Assembly: GCA_030418545.1 (NCBI GenBank)
Contig: QAIB01000010.1
Span: 62,001 to 126,000, forward strand
Direction: 5' to 3'
DNA length: 64,000 bases
From: Xenophilus aerolatus
GTDB taxonomy: Bacteria; Pseudomonadota; Gammaproteobacteria; Burkholderiales; Burkholderiaceae_C
Below, one piece after another: positions 1 to 8,503 of this stretch (its first letter is position 1; the number at the start of each line of letters is the position of its first letter). A program made the translations under genes and the position numbers. The notes under the pieces were generated by a model that worked only from the letters and a program-made list of their open reading frames with translations, made no database searches and was not told the DNA's origin.

Positions 1-125
1 AAGCCGCTTCGCGGCTCCCCCCTCTCTGGCGCCTTCGGCTTGGAGGGGAGCGCACCCAGCGGCCTGGCCAAGCCAGTTCCGCGGGTGCTCTGGGGGCTTC
101 GCTGCGCTCGCCGGCTGACACGGTA
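1..125. other. GC-rich intergenic DNA, no gene seen
   Basis: The window opens in non-coding sequence upstream of the arginase gene. It is rich in short inverted segments, for example a run of C with CTCT around 18-26 facing GGAGGGGAG around 41-49. No open frame here has a credible product. It may be the end of a dispersed repeat or the terminator region of a gene outside the window. Confidence 0.3.
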
Positions 126-136
126 CGGCCAGCAGC

Positions 137-190
137 GCTATAGAAAATGTAGCTGCCGATGCCCGTCCCGCGGGCGCCGGAGGCTGATTC
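137..190 (+). repeat. Dispersed repeat family A, copy 1
   Basis: The sequence reads GCTATAGAAAATGTAGCTGC followed by a CCCGtcccGCGGGCG-like palindrome. The same layout (GCTA, short AT-rich spacer, TAGCTGC, then a CGCCCG...CGGGCG palindrome) recurs at 2551, 24199, 27893, 36143 and 51003. It lies about 60 bp upstream of the arginase start. Confidence 0.65.
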
Positions 191-248
191 GGCTTGAAAC
201 TCCGGGCGCTCCGTACACTCGAACGGCCACCATCCCACGGAGTTCCAC

Positions 249-1160
249 ATGACCACCATCCGCCTCATCGGCGCCCCCACCGACGTGGGCGCCAGCGTCC
301 GCGGCGCCGGCATGGGGCCGGACGCCCTGCGCGTGGCCGGCCTGGCGGAGACGCTCTCGCGCCAGGGCCTGACGGTGGTCGACGGCGGCAACCTCGCCGG
401 GCCGGCCACGCCCTGGGGCGAGCCGCTGGAAGATGGGCTGCGCCACCTCGACGAGGTGGTGGCCTGGAACCGCAGCGTCTACGACGCCGTCGACACCGCG
501 CTGGGCGCGCACGAGGTGCCTTTGCTGATGGGCGGCGACCACTGCCTGGCGATCGGCTCCATCAGCGCGGTGTCCTGGCACGCACGCAGACGCAACAAGA
601 AGCTGCGCGTGATCTGGCTCGACGCGCATTCCGACGTCAACACCGAGGCCACCAGCCCCAGCGGCAACATCCACGGCATGCCTGTGGCCTGCCTGCTGGG
701 ACATGGGCCGGCTGCCCTCACCGGCTGGAGCGGCGAGCGCGCCGCCGTGGCGCACGACGCGCTGCGCTTCATCGGCATCCGCAGCGTCGACGCCGACGAG
801 CGCGAAGCCATCCGCACGCTGGGCCTGCAGGTCTACGACATGCGCCACATCGACGAGCACGGCATGCGCACCACCATGGTCGAGGCGCTGCAGGACGTCG
901 ACGAGGACACGCACCTGCACGTGAGCTTCGACCTCGACTGCCTCGACCCCGACGTGGCGCCCGGCGTGGGCACCGGCGTGCGCGGCGGGCCCACCTACCG
1001 CGAGATGCAGCTGTGCATGGAGATGATCGCGGACACCGGGCGCCTGGGCTCGCTCGACGTGGTCGAGATCAACCCGGCGCTGGACGTGCGCAACCGCACG
1101 GCCGAACTGGCAGTGGAGTTCATCGAAAGCCTGTTCGGCAAGTCGACGCTGGTGCGCTGA
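249..1160 (+). CDS. rocF: Arginase
   Basis: This is a cytoplasmic ureohydrolase of 303 residues that cleaves arginine to ornithine and urea with a binuclear manganese centre. The metal ligands are visible: GGDH at 95-98, DAHSDVN at 125-131 and SFDLDCLDP around 226-234 with D228 and D230. The SGNIHGMP substrate loop is at 138-145. The length is normal for bacterial arginases. The ATG has GGAG a few bases upstream. The gene stands alone, about 100 bp before an orphan receiver gene. Agmatinase and formiminoglutamase share the fold, but the long N-terminal half and the SGNIHGMP loop favour arginase. The proC gene near 59 kb is a possible metabolic partner, since ornithine can feed proline synthesis. 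Confidence 0.9.
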   Translation: MTTIRLIGAPTDVGASVRGAGMGPDALRVAGLAETLSRQGLTVVDGGNLAGPATPWGEPLEDGLRHLDEVVAWNRSVYDAVDTALGAHEVPLLMGGDHCLAIGSISAVSWHARRRNKKLRVIWLDAHSDVNTEATSPSGNIHGMPVACLLGHGPAALTGWSGERAAVAHDALRFIGIRSVDADEREAIRTLGLQVYDMRHIDEHGMRTTMVEALQDVDEDTHLHVSFDLDCLDPDVAPGVGTGVRGGPTYREMQLCMEMIADTGRLGSLDVVEINPALDVRNRTAELAVEFIESLFGKSTLVR

Positions 1161-1261
1161 CGGCGGGGGCGCAGACCCGCCAATGGCTGTGCTCCTACAC
1201 GCGTGTCGGTCGTGCAGGAGACCCCCGGCGCCGCCGTGCGGCTTTACATTGGCTCACCGCC

Positions 1262-1684
1262 ATGAGTCCCGCCCCCCACTCCGACCCCGAAGGCCCCTTG
1301 CGCGTGCTGGTGGTCGAGGACGATCCCGCCACGCTCGCCACCACCGTTGAGATGCTGCAGGCCCTGGGCCATTGGGCCACGGGCGTGGGCACGGCCGAGT
1401 CGGCGCAGTCGCGCTATTTCGACGGCGCCTTCGACGTGGTGATGACCGATGTCGGCCTGCCGGCCCTCTCGGGCCTGGACCTGGCCGCGTCGCTGCGTGC
1501 GAAGCACCCGATCCGTATCCTCTTTGCTACCGGCCGGCCGGCGCCGGCCAAGCCCCTGCCCGGCGCGCGCTGGCTGCAGAAGCCCTTCGGCATCGACGCC
1601 CTGGCCGAGGCGCTCGAGGCATTGCGCAGGGACGGCGGCTGTCCTAACCGCGATTCGCCGTCAACGGCACCGGTGCACTCGTAG
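1262..1684 (+). CDS. Single-domain response regulator (receiver only)
   Basis: This 140-residue protein is a lone CheY-like receiver. The acidic pocket is E19-D20-D21, the phosphoacceptor is D63 in VVMTDVGLP, and the conserved lysine is K107 in LQKPFG. No output domain follows; the last ~20 residues are a loose tail. The chosen ATG is where homology to receivers begins; a longer upstream frame is only the arginase shadow. The last 41 bases overlap the end of the convergent DUF2242 gene. The nearest kinase is the bacteriophytochrome about 1 kb away, but DUF2242 intervenes, so pairing is speculative. Confidence 0.8.
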   Translation: MSPAPHSDPEGPLRVLVVEDDPATLATTVEMLQALGHWATGVGTAESAQSRYFDGAFDVVMTDVGLPALSGLDLAASLRAKHPIRILFATGRPAPAKPLPGARWLQKPFGIDALAEALEALRRDGGCPNRDSPSTAPVHS

Positions 1685-2444
1685 GCGAGGTGGCCGGCTC
1701 GTCCTTGGCGCTCGCCGCAGGCGGCGTCGGGGCTTCGGGCGGCAAGGGATGCGCCGCCAGCGGCTCGGCGGCCAGCGTCGACGCCGGCACGACCGGCGTG
1801 GCCACCGGCTCGGTGAGCGGTGGCGGCGGCGGCGGACCGCGCCGCGATTCGGGCGGGTAGGGCGAGCCGAGGTAGCGCTCGATCAGGGCGAAGAAGCGCT
1901 CGTAGAAGGCCTCGTCGGTGAGCGTCTGGCTCGCCACCTTCACCATCGCGTCGTTGCTCGCATTGAAGGGCAGCGACACCGAGCCGAGCGCGCCCACGCC
2001 CACGCTGGCCGAGCTGTTGACCTTCTTGAGTTCGTAGCGCTCCTGCACCGCGGTGGCGAAGGCGATCGAGCCGCGCGCGCCGAGCTGCTCGTTGGCGCAG
2101 ACGACGCGGAATTCCACCTCGAGGTGCACCTCGCCCTCGGGCTGGAAGTTCTTGCGGCCGGTGACCTGCTCCGCCGTGGCGGTGGTGATAAGGTAGCCCT
2201 GGCTCAGCAGCGCGCGCCGCGCCGCTTCGCAGGTGCGGTCCTGCTCGACGCCGTAGGTGCGGGTGTGGGTGGTCGTGGAGTCGAAGGCTTCGGGGTCGTA
2301 GTGCTTGACGGGCCGCGGGCCGGACGAGCCGCACGCCGCCAGCAGCAAGGCGCCGAGCGCCGCAGCCGGCCAGCGCCATGCCGGCCGCCGGCCGGAACCG
2401 GCCCGGGCGGGTGCGGGGAGTGACGCAGGTGTGGCGGCAGGCAT
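1644..2444 (-). CDS. DUF2242 family lipoprotein
   Basis: This 266-residue secreted protein has an arginine-containing N-terminus, a short hydrophobic stretch and a lipobox (LLLAACGSS, Cys about 38), so it is probably lipid-anchored in the envelope. The central part (TCEAARRALLSQGY, then EVHLEVEFRVVCANEQLGARG) matches the DUF2242 family, whose function is not known. The C-terminal ~70 residues are Pro/Ala-rich and low-complexity. It converges on and overlaps the receiver gene by 41 bp. Family assignment is from recognition of the conserved core; the role is unknown. Confidence 0.75.
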   Translation of the reverse strand: MPAATPASLPAPARAGSGRRPAWRWPAAALGALLLAACGSSGPRPVKHYDPEAFDSTTTHTRTYGVEQDRTCEAARRALLSQGYLITTATAEQVTGRKNFQPEGEVHLEVEFRVVCANEQLGARGSIAFATAVQERYELKKVNSSASVGVGALGSVSLPFNASNDAMVKVASQTLTDEAFYERFFALIERYLGSPYPPESRRGPPPPPPLTEPVATPVVPASTLAAEPLAAHPLPPEAPTPPAASAKDEPATSPTSAPVPLTANRG

Positions 2445-2550
2445 GGATTTCGGATCTGCGAGGGTGGTGGTGGGTGCCGCCCGGAAGGCAGGCGCCGCGT
2501 TCGAGCCAGCGGCGCGGCGGATGTTCCCGCACGGCGCCGCGATCGCCCGA

Positions 2551-2613
2551 TTGCTACCAAAATCATAGCTGCTTGCGCCCGCTACACGGGCGCTGCAGCC
2601 GCTTTTCGTTCAG
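2551..2613 (+). repeat. Dispersed repeat family A, copy 2
   Basis: This reads TTGCTACCAAAATCATAGCT, then GCTTGCGCCCGCTACACGGG and CGCTGCAGCCGCTTTT. It lies just beyond the 3' end of the phytochrome gene and upstream of the DUF2242 gene. It is the best reference copy in the window and is about 80 percent identical by eye to the copy inside the copper-chaperone gene at 27893. Confidence 0.75.
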
Positions 2614-2617
2614 AACT

Positions 2618-4843
2618 TCAGGCCACCGGCGGCCGCAGCGGAAAGCGGGCGGAGAACACCACGTAGGGGTCGGCGTAGGTGTAGTCGATGGTGCCGCCGT
2701 GCGCCACCGCGATGGCGCGGGCGATGTGCAGCCCCAGGCCCAGGCCGCCCTTATTGCGTGCGTTGGGCTGCGTCTGCCGCTTGAAGGCCGTGAACAGGTG
2801 CGGCACCAGCTCGGGCGCGATCGGCGGTGCGCTGTTGCTGACGTCGAAGTGCACCTCGTCGCCCTGTATCGACAGTTGCACGATCACCGGCTCGCCCGGC
2901 GTGCCGTGGTGGCGCGCATTGCTGACCAGGTTGGCGAACAGCTGCGCGATGCGGTCGGCATCGGCGTGTGCGATCAACTGCTCGGGCACCTCCTTGATGA
3001 GGCTCACGCCCGGGTGGGCGGTGTGGGCCTCGTCGAGCAGGTCCTCGAGCACGCGCGACAGGTCGACCTCGGCGAACTGCATCTGCAGGCCCAGCCCGGT
3101 CTGCAGCCGCGAGGCATCGAGCACCTGCCCGATCAGCCGCGCCATGCGGCTGCTCGACGACTGGATGCGCTGGCCGATGCGGTTGCCCGCGGCGGCGTCG
3201 GGCGAGTCGGCCGGGCTGCGTTCCAGCACGCGCGCGGCCATCGCGATCGACTGCAGCGGGTCGCGCAGGTCGTGGCCCAGCATGGCCAGCAGCTGGGTGC
3301 GGGCGCGGTTGATCTCGGTCATGCGCGCCGCGTTGGCGCGCGCCATCTCGTCGAGCAGCTGGCGGCCGAGGGTGCGCTCGCTCTCGGTCCAGGGCACGCT
3401 GGTGCCGCGCACCTCCTGCTTCCAGACATCGAAGGATCCACGCGGCGTGAGGCGCGGGCCGAGCGGGCCGCTCACGTATTCCTTCTCCGGCCGGCCGCCC
3501 CAGTGGATGGTCTCGATCTGCTCCTTGCGCAGCAGCACCAGCCAGCCGCCGGACAGCTCGTCGAAGCGCAGCGCAAGCATGCCGGCCCATACGCCGGCAT
3601 CTTGAGCCAGCGCAGGCGACAGCTCGGCGAGGCGGTGGCTTTCGATCATGTTGCCGGCGGGCGCGTCGGGGCCTGTGAGCCACTGCACCAGGCGGGTGGC
3701 CGTGTCGCGCGGCAGGTCGCCGTGCACCACCAGCTTGGCGTCTTCGGCGACCACCACGCCATGGGCGTCGAAGGCCTCGCCGAGCTCGCCGGTCATGGAG
3801 GCCAGTGCGCCCAGCGGGTCTTCGGCATGCAACACGGCCTCGATCAAGCCGGCGCGCAGCCGGGCGCCCTCGTCCGCGCGCCGGGCGTCCTCGCGCGCGA
3901 GCAGGCTCTGCACGTTGGCGGCCAGCACCTGGGCCAGCACGTCGCAGGCCATGCGCACCGAGTAGGGCACCTGCAGGGCCGTGCGGTGGTGGCAGGCCAG
4001 CATGCCCCACAGCTTGCCCTGCACCACGATCGAGATGCTCATCGACGCACCCACGCCCATGTTGCGCAGGTACTCGATGTGGATCGGCGACACGCTGCGC
4101 AGCAGGCAGTGGCTCATGTCCAGCGGCGGCAGCGCGGCGCTGGCGGCCGTCACCGCCACCGGCGCGGCCTGCACGTCGGCGATCAGCCGCAAGGTGTTGA
4201 CCACGTACAGGCGCCGCGCCTGCGCGGGGATGTCGCTGGCCGGGTAGCGGCGGCCGGCGAAGGGTTCGAGGGCGTCGACCTTCTCCTCGGCCACCACCTC
4301 GCCGCTGTCGTCGTGGCGAAAGCGGTAGGCCATCACGCGGTCGAAGCCGGTGAGCGCGCGCACCGCGCCCACGGCCAGCGCCAGCAGGGCGTCGGTGCTG
4401 GTCTGGCGCTTGAGCCGGTCCATCGCCCGGTGCGCCTTGAGCGCGAAGTCGGCCACGGCGTCGTTGGCCATGGGCCGCAGCTCGAACTCGGCGACGGCCT
4501 CGGTGCCCACGCGGTGGGCGACGAAATCGAAAACGCGGCCGCCCAGCGTCACCTCGGTCGCCTGCGGCTGGCCTTCGTCTGCATCGGCCAGGGCGGCGGC
4601 GATCAGGCCGTGCACCTCGGCATCAGCGCCGAAATCGGCCGGTGCCAGCGTGGCGCCCGGCAGGGGGACGGCCACGCCCAGCAGGGCGGACGCGTTCGCG
4701 CTGACGTGCGTGGCGCGGCGCTGGGCATCGAAGGCCAGCAACGCCCCGTGCGGCTGCACCAGGCCAGGAATGTGGATCGGCTCGCGGTCGCAGTTGTCCA
4801 GCGTGACGGGTGCGGCCATGGCGGGTGCGGCGGCCGGCGTCAT
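2618..4843 (-). CDS. bphP: Bacteriophytochrome histidine kinase
   Basis: This 741-residue cytoplasmic red/far-red photoreceptor kinase has the order PAS, GAF, PHY, HisKA, HATPase. The N-terminal Cys18 in DNCDREP is the expected biliverdin-attachment residue of bacteriophytochromes. The PAS signature PGLVQPHGALLAFD follows, and the GAF chromophore pocket shows YPASDIPAQARRLY. The phosphoacceptor is H524 in LGHDLRDPLQS. The N and G boxes are present (NLVSNARHHG, GLGLGLHIA). The ATG at 4843 forms an ATGA overlap with the heme oxygenase stop, so the two are translationally coupled. A GTG three codons upstream is possible but less likely. No partner response regulator is adjacent. Confidence 0.93.
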   Translation of the reverse strand: MTPAAAPAMAAPVTLDNCDREPIHIPGLVQPHGALLAFDAQRRATHVSANASALLGVAVPLPGATLAPADFGADAEVHGLIAAALADADEGQPQATEVTLGGRVFDFVAHRVGTEAVAEFELRPMANDAVADFALKAHRAMDRLKRQTSTDALLALAVGAVRALTGFDRVMAYRFRHDDSGEVVAEEKVDALEPFAGRRYPASDIPAQARRLYVVNTLRLIADVQAAPVAVTAASAALPPLDMSHCLLRSVSPIHIEYLRNMGVGASMSISIVVQGKLWGMLACHHRTALQVPYSVRMACDVLAQVLAANVQSLLAREDARRADEGARLRAGLIEAVLHAEDPLGALASMTGELGEAFDAHGVVVAEDAKLVVHGDLPRDTATRLVQWLTGPDAPAGNMIESHRLAELSPALAQDAGVWAGMLALRFDELSGGWLVLLRKEQIETIHWGGRPEKEYVSGPLGPRLTPRGSFDVWKQEVRGTSVPWTESERTLGRQLLDEMARANAARMTEINRARTQLLAMLGHDLRDPLQSIAMAARVLERSPADSPDAAAGNRIGQRIQSSSSRMARLIGQVLDASRLQTGLGLQMQFAEVDLSRVLEDLLDEAHTAHPGVSLIKEVPEQLIAHADADRIAQLFANLVSNARHHGTPGEPVIVQLSIQGDEVHFDVSNSAPPIAPELVPHLFTAFKRQTQPNARNKGGLGLGLHIARAIAVAHGGTIDYTYADPYVVFSARFPLRPPVA

Positions 4844-5439
4844 GCGGCGCACTCCTGCGCGCGGCTGCAGGCCAGCAACAGTTCGAACGCCTGCACGGCA
4901 CCATCGCAGGCGGCGTGCACGTCGTCGTCGGTATGCAACTGCTGACGCAGCTCGGCCAGAAAGGCGGTCCAGCGGGCGCCGGTGTCGCGGCCCGCGCCCT
5001 GCAGGTAGGCCAGGGAATGCGGGGCCAGCGCGTCGGCCAGGCGGCGGTGCATCACCTGGCCGCCCAGGCGCGAGCCCTCGATCACATAGGCCACGCCCCA
5101 GCCGAAGGGGCCAGGCGCCATCCCGTGCGAAGGCGAGGGCATCGGCCGGTCGTGATGCGGCACGTGCAGCAGGCGATCACATTCGGCCAGATCGGCGTCG
5201 ACCCGTCGGGCCTCGTCGTCCAGCCGCGCAGCGTCCACGGGCAGCGCGCGCAGGGCATTCACCCAGTCGGCCAGCAGGGCGAGGTGGCACTGGTAATCGG
5301 CCAGCGAAGGGTTCGGGCGCGCCAGCGGCATGCTCGCATCCACCTCCGCGTGCAGGTGCGCCGTGGCCCGCCGCAGTGCGTCGCGGGGGTCGGGCGCGCT
5401 CGCCGGGGTTCGGCGGGCATCGGTGGCAGGCAGGGCCAT
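4840..5439 (-). CDS. bphO: Biliverdin-producing heme oxygenase (phytochrome partner)
   Basis: This protein opens heme to biliverdin, the chromophore of the phytochrome encoded immediately downstream with an ATGA overlap. From this start it has 199 residues. The motif LRRATAHLHAEVD at 22-34 carries the probable proximal heme ligand H30. A longer in-frame start at 5520 gives 226 residues and would lie only 12 bases after the kinase gene, as in a tight operon. In that case a C9 tract (5442-5450) would be coding. Neither start has a clear Shine-Dalgarno. The short start gives a more usual family length, so the start is uncertain. Confidence 0.85.
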   Translation of the reverse strand: MALPATDARRTPASAPDPRDALRRATAHLHAEVDASMPLARPNPSLADYQCHLALLADWVNALRALPVDAARLDDEARRVDADLAECDRLLHVPHHDRPMPSPSHGMAPGPFGWGVAYVIEGSRLGGQVMHRRLADALAPHSLAYLQGAGRDTGARWTAFLAELRQQLHTDDDVHAACDGAVQAFELLLACSRAQECAA

Positions 5440-5441
5440 CA

Positions 5442-5450
5442 GGGGGGGGG
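5442..5450 (-). repeat. C9 homopolymer tract next to the bphO start
   Basis: On the coding strand nine C residues end two bases before the bphO ATG at 5439. Such tracts can slip. If translation begins at 5520 the tract is in frame and length changes would switch the gene off; if it begins at 5439 the tract is in the translation initiation region. Confidence 0.6.
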
Positions 5451-5490
5451 CGGGGTAGGAAAGGATCGTGCCCAAATCGGGACGACCTGG

Positions 5491-5535
5491 TGACAGTTGT
5501 TGATCATACGGGCGCCCCATACGCCCGTACTGTCA
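5491..5535. repeat. Imperfect palindrome between kinase gene and bphO
   Basis: An outer pair TGACAGT (5491-5497) and ACTGTCA (5529-5535) encloses an inner stem TACGGGCG (5507-5514) with CGCCCGTA (5522-5529) and a 7-base loop. The kinase stop codon lies within the right arm. It could act as a terminator-like hairpin, a processing site or an operator. No T tract follows on either strand. Confidence 0.5.
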
Positions 5536-6168
5536 GTCGGGCCAGCAAAAGACATGGTCGGCCCGCGCGCGAGTCGCCGCGATGCGGCGGGCGTTGGGCT
5601 CGTCGGTGCCGGCCACCCAGGCCCGCGCATCGGCCGGGCTGCGGCCGAAGGCCTCGTGCCGGGCGACCAGGCGTTGCAGGCGCAGGTCGTCGTCGCCGCC
5701 CACGTACCAGCAGGCATCCAGCAGCGGGCGCACGCCGGCCCAGTCGCCTTCGTCCAGCAGCAAGTAGTTGCCTTCGGCGATCAACAGGGTGGCTGCGGCG
5801 TCGATCGGGATGCTTCCGGCCACCGCCTCCTCGATCTCGCGATGGAAGGCCGGGGCATAGACGGGCCCATCGCCCGGCCGCTGGGCGCGCACCCGCGCGA
5901 GCAGGGCCACGTAGCCCGCGGCGTCGAAGGTGTCGGGCGCGCCCTTGCGGTCGGCACGGCCGAGCCGCCGCAGCTCGGCGTTGGCCAGGTGGAAGCCGTC
6001 CATCGGCACGATCTGCGCCCGCGGTCCGTAGTGCGCCCCCAGTGCCTCGGCCAGTGTGGACTTGCCCGCGCCGGGCGGCCCCGTCAACCCCAGCAGCACC
6101 CGCCGGCCGGGGGCGAGCAGGGCATCGATGCGGGCGAGGGCGTCGGGAGGGATCTGCGGCAGCGGCAT
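5533..6168 (-). CDS. P-loop nucleoside/sugar kinase-like protein
   Basis: This 211-residue protein has a Walker A motif GPPGAGKST at 30-38 and the build of the uridine kinase/phosphoribulokinase-like small P-loop kinases. Family traits are PMDGFHL after strand 2 and FHREIE in the middle. It probably phosphorylates a small hydroxylated metabolite; the substrate cannot be read from sequence. It sits 45 bp after gdhA and just before bphO on the same strand, so it may be transcribed with both. No membrane segment or signal peptide is visible. Confidence 0.75.
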   Translation of the reverse strand: MPLPQIPPDALARIDALLAPGRRVLLGLTGPPGAGKSTLAEALGAHYGPRAQIVPMDGFHLANAELRRLGRADRKGAPDTFDAAGYVALLARVRAQRPGDGPVYAPAFHREIEEAVAGSIPIDAAATLLIAEGNYLLLDEGDWAGVRPLLDACWYVGGDDDLRLQRLVARHEAFGRSPADARAWVAGTDEPNARRIAATRARADHVFCWPD

Positions 6169-6213
6169 GCCGGCGATTGTGGCGCTGGCCCGCCGCCGCC
6201 TCGGTACGCAAAC

Positions 6214-7491
6214 TCAGGGATACAACCCGCGCTCTTCCCGCGCGATCAGGATCCGTTCGCAAGCCACCGCATAGGTGGCGGTGCGCAGCGAGATCTTGTG
6301 CTGCTCGCCCTTGGCCCAGATGTGGTCGAAGGCGCCCACCATGATGCGGTCCAGCCGCTGGTTGATCTCGTCTTCGGTCCAGAAGAAGGACGAGAAATCC
6401 TGCACCCACTCGAAGTACGACACCGTCACGCCACCGGCGTTGCAGATCACGTCGGGCACCACCAGCACCCCGCGTTCGGCCAGGATGTCGTCCGCCTCGG
6501 GCACCGTGGGGCCGTTGGCGCCTTCCAGCACCAGGCGTGCGCTGATCTTGCGTGCCCGCTCGGCCGTGATCTGGCCTTCCAGCGCCGCCGGGATCAGGAT
6601 GTCGCACTTCACGTCCCAGAAGGCGTCGTTGTCGACCTTCTCGCCGTCCTTGAAGCCGATGATGCCGCCCTGGTCCTTCGAGAAGGCCATCAGCGCCGGC
6701 ATGTCGAAGCCCTTGTCGTTGACCAGCGTGCCCGTGTGGTCCTGCACCGCCACCACCTTGGCGCCCGCCTCGGCGAAGAGCTCGGCCGCCACCGAACCCA
6801 CGTTGCCGAAGCCCTGCACCGCCACGCGCGCTCCGCGCAGGTCCAGGCCCATGCGGCGGGCCGCCTCGCGCCCGGTCACGAACACGCCGCGGCCGGTCGC
6901 CTTCACCCGGCCCAGCGAACCGCCCAGGTGAATCGGCTTGCCCGTGACCACGCCGGTGGCCGTGGCGCCGGTGTTCATCGAGTACGTGTCCATCATCCAC
7001 GCCATGATCTGGCCGTTGGTGTTCACGTCGGGCGCAGGAATGTCGGAGTGCGGGCCGATGATCAGCCCGATCTCGCTGGTGTAGCGGCGCGTGACCTTTT
7101 CCAGCTCGTTGCGCGACAGTTTTTTCGGATCGACCCGGATGCCGCCCTTGGCGCCGCCGTACGGCAGGTTCACCGCCGCGCATTTCACCGTCATCCACGC
7201 CGACAGCGCCATCACCTCTTCGAGCGTCACGTCCGGGTGGAAGCGCACGCCCCCCTTGCCCGGGCCGCGGCTCATGTTGTGCTGCACCCGGTAGCCCTCG
7301 TAATGGGCGATCGTCCCGTTGTCCATCTCGATCGGCACGTCCACGATCAGCGCCCGCTTCGGCCGCTTGAGCGTCTCCGACCAGCGGGCCAGATGGCCGA
7401 GGTAGGGGATGACGCGGTCGACTTGGGAGAGGTAGGTGCCCCAGGGGCTGGTGGGGGATGGGTGGACGTAGGAGAGGTCTGGTTGGCCCAT
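6214..7491 (-). CDS. gdhA: Glutamate dehydrogenase (Glu/Leu/Phe/Val family)
   Basis: This 425-residue cytoplasmic enzyme interconverts glutamate with 2-oxoglutarate and ammonia. The substrate motif [10 protein letters not shown] is at 75-84 and the catalytic lysine is in LPYGGAKGG (about K115). The Rossmann motif [11 protein letters not shown] lies near residue 225. Length and N-terminal layout fit the hexameric NAD(P)-dependent family. The start at MGQPDLSYV has only a weak ribosome site. It lies 3' of the low-GC glycan island on the same strand, but about 110 bp separates them, so it probably has its own promoter. Confidence 0.92.
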   Translation of the reverse strand: MGQPDLSYVHPSPTSPWGTYLSQVDRVIPYLGHLARWSETLKRPKRALIVDVPIEMDNGTIAHYEGYRVQHNMSRGPGKGGVRFHPDVTLEEVMALSAWMTVKCAAVNLPYGGAKGGIRVDPKKLSRNELEKVTRRYTSEIGLIIGPHSDIPAPDVNTNGQIMAWMMDTYSMNTGATATGVVTGKPIHLGGSLGRVKATGRGVFVTGREAARRMGLDLRGARVAVQGFGNVGSVAAELFAEAGAKVVAVQDHTGTLVNDKGFDMPALMAFSKDQGGIIGFKDGEKVDNDAFWDVKCDILIPAALEGQITAERARKISARLVLEGANGPTVPEADDILAERGVLVVPDVICNAGGVTVSYFEWVQDFSSFFWTEDEINQRLDRIMVGAFDHIWAKGEQHKISLRTATYAVACERILIAREERGLYP

Positions 7492-7600
7492 GCAATTGGA
7501 TCGTTAGTTGTCGTGGAGCGAACCTTAATCTAGTAATGTAGGCTACCGCCACGACTATGCTTTTCCATTGCAATGTTATGCACGAGTTGCAACGGGAAAT

Positions 7601-8503
7601 TCATAACTTGCGTAGTTCACACAGGAAATGATCTTTGGTTAAATGGCTGCCAAGTGAGGGGCGCGCGTCTATGTGCTCGTCTGCAGCCAACGCCCAAGCC
7701 CGCAGCTTCCTATACATTTTCGGCGAAACAGCATAAATGCAATTGCGGACAAATGCCGCGAGAATCTGCGGGATTACCGGGGAGGCAGTGTGCCGAAATC
7801 GCGTTACTCTCGCAATGCCGAGGCCACATCGAGGAGCCATCATAGCTAACCATTTTGGGCCGATAAAGCTGATGTGCTCCGGGTACTGGCAATACCAGAA
7901 ATTGGATCGCATTTTTTTCCAGAGCCATGCGTCAGCATTGCCAGTGGTGATAATTAAACGGCCTCTCGGCTTGAGGGCGGCGGCAAGTATCAATAGAAAA
8001 CGTAGTGGATCGTCGACGTGCTCGATTACGTCGCAAGTAATTACAACGTCATACTGGCGGGTGACATCAAGGTCACCCCAGTGCGATGCAACTATTTGGA
8101 CGCCTCTGGCACGCGCCTTTGACGCAGCGGTTTCGTTCGGTTCGACGCCATATAGACGGCACGGTGCAGGCAGCAACGAAAGCAATTCGCCGGAATAACA
8201 ACCTACGTCCAGCACATCGAGTGAATCACCATGAATCCGCTGCTTGATCAATTTAAAATCGGTACGCGCCGCCTGCGAATCCCACGCATCGGCACGTCCC
8301 GCGGCATACATGGTGGCATATTTGTCGTCAGATAGAATTGGGTGACGAAACAATAGTCCGCAATTGCTACATCTATATAATTCGCCTCCGGGCAAAGGGT
8401 GGTCCAATTTGACGCCGGCGAATACTGCGCCATCCGGCAAGCGTCCGAGATTACATGCGCGCACTTCGCCGCATGCCCGGCAACACGGACTTTCGGAAGT
8501 CAC
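7601..8503 (-). CDS. Zinc-ribbon class I SAM-dependent methyltransferase
   Basis: The protein has 300 residues when started at a GTG whose last bases overlap the flippase stop (GTGA). An N-terminal zinc ribbon (CCRACGE ... CSNCGLLF) is followed by a Rossmann methyltransferase core with VLDVGCYSGELLSLLP (SAM-binding) and VVITCDVIEHVDDPL (post-II). This two-part build is common among sugar and surface-glycan methyltransferases. A GAAAG element lies upstream of the GTG. Base composition is visibly less GC-rich than the flanking gdhA gene. Coupled translation with the flippase suggests a glycan or polysaccharide substrate, not proven. Confidence 0.8.
   Translation of the reverse strand: MTSESPCCRACGEVRACNLGRLPDGAVFAGVKLDHPLPGGELYRCSNCGLLFRHPILSDDKYATMYAAGRADAWDSQAARTDFKLIKQRIHGDSLDVLDVGCYSGELLSLLPAPCRLYGVEPNETAASKARARGVQIVASHWGDLDVTRQYDVVITCDVIEHVDDPLRFLLILAAALKPRGRLIITTGNADAWLWKKMRSNFWYCQYPEHISFIGPKWLAMMAPRCGLGIARVTRFRHTASPVIPQILAAFVRNCIYAVSPKMYRKLRAWALAADEHIDARPSLGSHLTKDHFLCELRKL

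Noticed and set aside
2378-4945. An 855-codon open frame on the plus strand
   Set aside because: It is antisense to the bacteriophytochrome gene, whose domains and catalytic residues are complete; the plus-strand protein has no recognisable motif.
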